This document shows positions 53,627-54,566 of a stretch of DNA of 54,566 nucleotides, in pieces. A model generated the notes under the pieces. The model was not told the origin of the DNA, ran no database searches, and saw only the letters and a program-made list of their open reading frames with translations. A program made the position numbers and the translations under genes. This DNA is from an uncultured Clostridium sp. GTDB taxonomy: Bacteria; Bacillota; Clostridia; TANB77; CAG-508. The stretch spans positions 1 to 54,566 of the forward strand of contig CANDIF010000008.1 in the NCBI GenBank assembly GCA_947384775.1, in the 5' to 3' direction. The number at the start of each line of letters is the position of its first letter. The first letter of the stretch is position 1.

Positions 53627-53655
53627 TTGACAAACCGAAAAATTTATACTATAAT
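53627..53655 (+). promoter_or_regulatory. Strong promoter at the right prophage end
   Basis: Perfect TTGACA (53627-53632) and TATAAT (53650-53655) with 17-base spacing. It should be active in the lysogen because it is outside the late operon. Confidence 0.8.
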
Positions 53656-53663
53656 AGTAATAG

Positions 53664-53700
53664 ATAAGTAAGAACACTACACAGTACTTATTTTATTTTT
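53664..53700 (+). promoter_or_regulatory. Leader hairpin with T-run, possible attenuator
   Basis: ATAAGTA (53664-53670) pairs with TACTTAT (53685-53691), followed by TTTTATTTTT. It starts at the predicted 5' end of the transcript. The right arm, AGTACTTAT at 53683-53691, is also complementary to ATAAGTACT at 53915-53923 beyond the gene, so an alternative long-range pairing is possible. Confidence 0.5.
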
Positions 53701-53741
53701 TTGGTCAAATTTATAAATAAGATGTGTTGGAGGCGATGCTT

Positions 53742-53906
53742 ATGGAATATTTTCTTATATTAGTAGGGATCGGCTTCGTAGTACTTAGTATCGTTGTACT
53801 AGTGGGAGTGTTAGGGATATTTAAATACATTTTCAAAATGAAAAAAGATTCAAAAGGCATAATTATAGAAATCATCCCCACAGATGATTTCTATAAAAAA
53901 AACTAG
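53742..53906 (+). CDS. Small membrane protein expressed from the prophage end
   Basis: About 54 residues starting MEYFLILVGIGF, with one long membrane helix of about 30 hydrophobic residues, then a basic KYIFKMKKDSKG stretch and a tail ending PTDDFYKKN. The frame opens at 53724. GGAGG at 53727-53731 favours ATG 53736 or 53742. It has a perfect promoter, a leader hairpin and a strong terminator. It may be a lysogenic conversion gene, a superinfection-exclusion protein or a type I toxin-like protein. Confidence 0.65.
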   Translation: MEYFLILVGIGFVVLSIVVLVGVLGIFKYIFKMKKDSKGIIIEIIPTDDFYKKN

Positions 53907-53934
53907 TACAAATGATAAGTACTCAAAGACTTTT

Positions 53935-53964
53935 TAAGAGAATAGAATCAATTCTATTCTCTTA
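53935..53964 (+). terminator. Rho-independent terminator
   Basis: TAAGAGAATAGAAT pairs perfectly with ATTCTATTCTCTTA around CA, preceded by TTTTT for the opposite strand and followed by TATATTAT. Confidence 0.8.
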
Positions 53965-54084
53965 TATTATACACCTTTGCGTAAAAATTTGCAATAGGTT
54001 TATGAAATACGCTATAAAATTAAAAGAAGATAAAAAAATACTAGTTGATTAAGTGGATTAACCTGTATTTTATTTTAAAAAGTT

Positions 54085-54106
54085 ATTGCATACTTATTGC
54101 ATACTT
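54085..54106 (+). repeat. Right arm-type integrase sites
   Basis: Two direct copies of ATTGCATACTT (54085-54095 and 54096-54106), same sequence and orientation as the pair at 19793-19815 near attL. They lie 65 bases inside attR. Confidence 0.7.
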
Positions 54107-54170
54107 TTTAAAAATCCGTTGAGTTGAAAACACTAGTAAATAAGGGGTCGCAGAGAGAATAGAGGACGCT

Positions 54171-54181
54171 CATCTGCACCA
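54171..54181 (+). other. attR core
   Basis: CATCTGCACCA duplicates the end of tRNA-Leu. Bases to its left (phage) differ from the tRNA, and bases to its right are host sequence. Confidence 0.75.
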
Positions 54182-54185
54182 AATA

Positions 54186-54230
54186 AAAAAACTCTACAAT
54201 ATTGAAATATCAATGCTTGTAGAGTTTTTT
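54186..54230 (+). terminator. Original terminator of the tRNA-Leu gene, displaced by the prophage
   Basis: AAAAACTCTACA pairs with TGTAGAGTTTTT just right of attR, with A and T runs. Its position suggests it ended the tRNA transcript before integration. The rest of 54231-54545 is AT-rich with no gene or RNA I can support. Confidence 0.65.
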
Positions 54231-54545
54231 GTTAAATTAATGCAGTAGTATTTTTATAATTTATTAAAGTAGATTATTAAGAAATACTGTTGCATAGAAA
54301 TAAAAAATGATGCTAATAATGTACTAATCTTTTAGAATTTTATACAATCCCAGAGAACTTTTTGAGCAAAAGATATAAGATAAAAGTTTACTTTTTTATG
54401 TTTAAAATAGAATAATAAGTTAAAGAAAATGTTTACAAAATATAAAATATTTTTTTGACTATTATTTGCATATACATTTTTTGAGAATAATGTTATAATT
54501 AGAGCGATAACTAGTAATTTTTTGTTTAGATTGGAGAAAGAAAAT

Positions 54546-54566
54546 ATGAAAGAATCAAAAGTCATA
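54546..54566 (+). CDS. Start of a chromosomal gene cut by the window end
   Basis: ATG with TTGGAGAAAG upstream and a TATAAT at 54494-54499. Only MKESKVI is visible, so the product cannot be named. Confidence 0.5.

Larger units (their letters stand above)
19660..54181 (+). mobile_element. Complete-looking siphovirus-type prophage
   Basis: About 34.5 kb bounded by an 11-base direct repeat CATCTGCACCA (19660-19670 and 54171-54181), formed by the 3' end of tRNA-Leu. It encodes integrase, repressors, antirepressor, a replication module, terminase, portal, capsid, tail, holin and endolysin in conventional order. No transposase or large deletion is seen. Seven reading-frame interruptions, all at CGG codons, affect five essential genes. 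It is therefore either a prophage that uses recoding or one disabled by a very uniform mutation type. Confidence 0.93.

Noticed and set aside
54332..54565. Minus-strand reading frame at the right end of the window
   Set aside because: It lies opposite a promoter and the start of a plus-strand gene, has no ribosome site and is very AT-rich and Phe/Leu/Lys biased.

Overview
The window is AT-rich, with ribosome-binding sites close to GGAGG, consensus sigma-A promoters and a mixture of ATG, GTG and TTG starts. Gene content points to a low-GC Bacillota, most likely an uncultured gut-type member of Clostridia. This assignment is inferred from gene families and codon use, not from a marker-gene search.

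Positions 1-19670 are chromosome. They begin with pyrH-frr and a short set of housekeeping genes (a DUF21/CBS membrane protein, maf, a minimal birA). A type II fatty acid synthesis cluster follows: fabD, fabG, fabF, accB, fabZ, accC, accD, accA, fabI. BirA would biotinylate AccB, the four Acc proteins make malonyl-CoA, FabD loads it onto ACP, and FabF/FabG/FabZ/FabI run the elongation cycle. fabH and acpP are not in the cluster. After it come tex, a small unknown gene behind Spo0A-box-like sites, a Ca2+-type P-type ATPase, a DUF1653 protein and a tRNA-Leu(TAA). Seven copies of an intergenic hairpin element lie in this part only. They keep their ends and their base pairing while the stem sequence changes from copy to copy.

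Positions 19660-54181 are a complete-looking prophage of about 34.5 kb integrated at the 3' end of the tRNA-Leu gene. Its modules, left to right, are: integrase with arm-type repeats at both ends; CI-like repressor, operators and Cro-like repressor; antirepressor; replication (DUF2800 nuclease, DUF2815, family A polymerase, VapE-like primase/helicase, an iteron cluster that is probably the origin, VRR-NUC, SNF2 helicase); a sigma-like late regulator; a type I toxin-antitoxin locus laid out like Fst/par; a tRNA-like gene; terminase, portal, capsid, connectors and tail genes; a tail fibre with an S74 chaperone domain; holin, endolysin and a small membrane protein gene at the right end.

The most striking observation concerns translation. 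Scanning by eye, I found no in-frame CGG codon in any intact gene of the window, chromosomal or phage. CGG does occur in frame at exactly seven places, all in core phage genes: DNA polymerase twice, portal twice, SNF2 helicase, Gp15-like tail protein and tail endopeptidase. At each one the reading frame breaks, and skipping the single C, so that CGGN is read as the glycine codon GGN, restores the conserved protein. This suggests programmed +1 frameshifting or quadruplet decoding at an otherwise unused codon. The major capsid gene separately carries a run of ten A at which a -1 shift would append an InlB-repeat-like domain.
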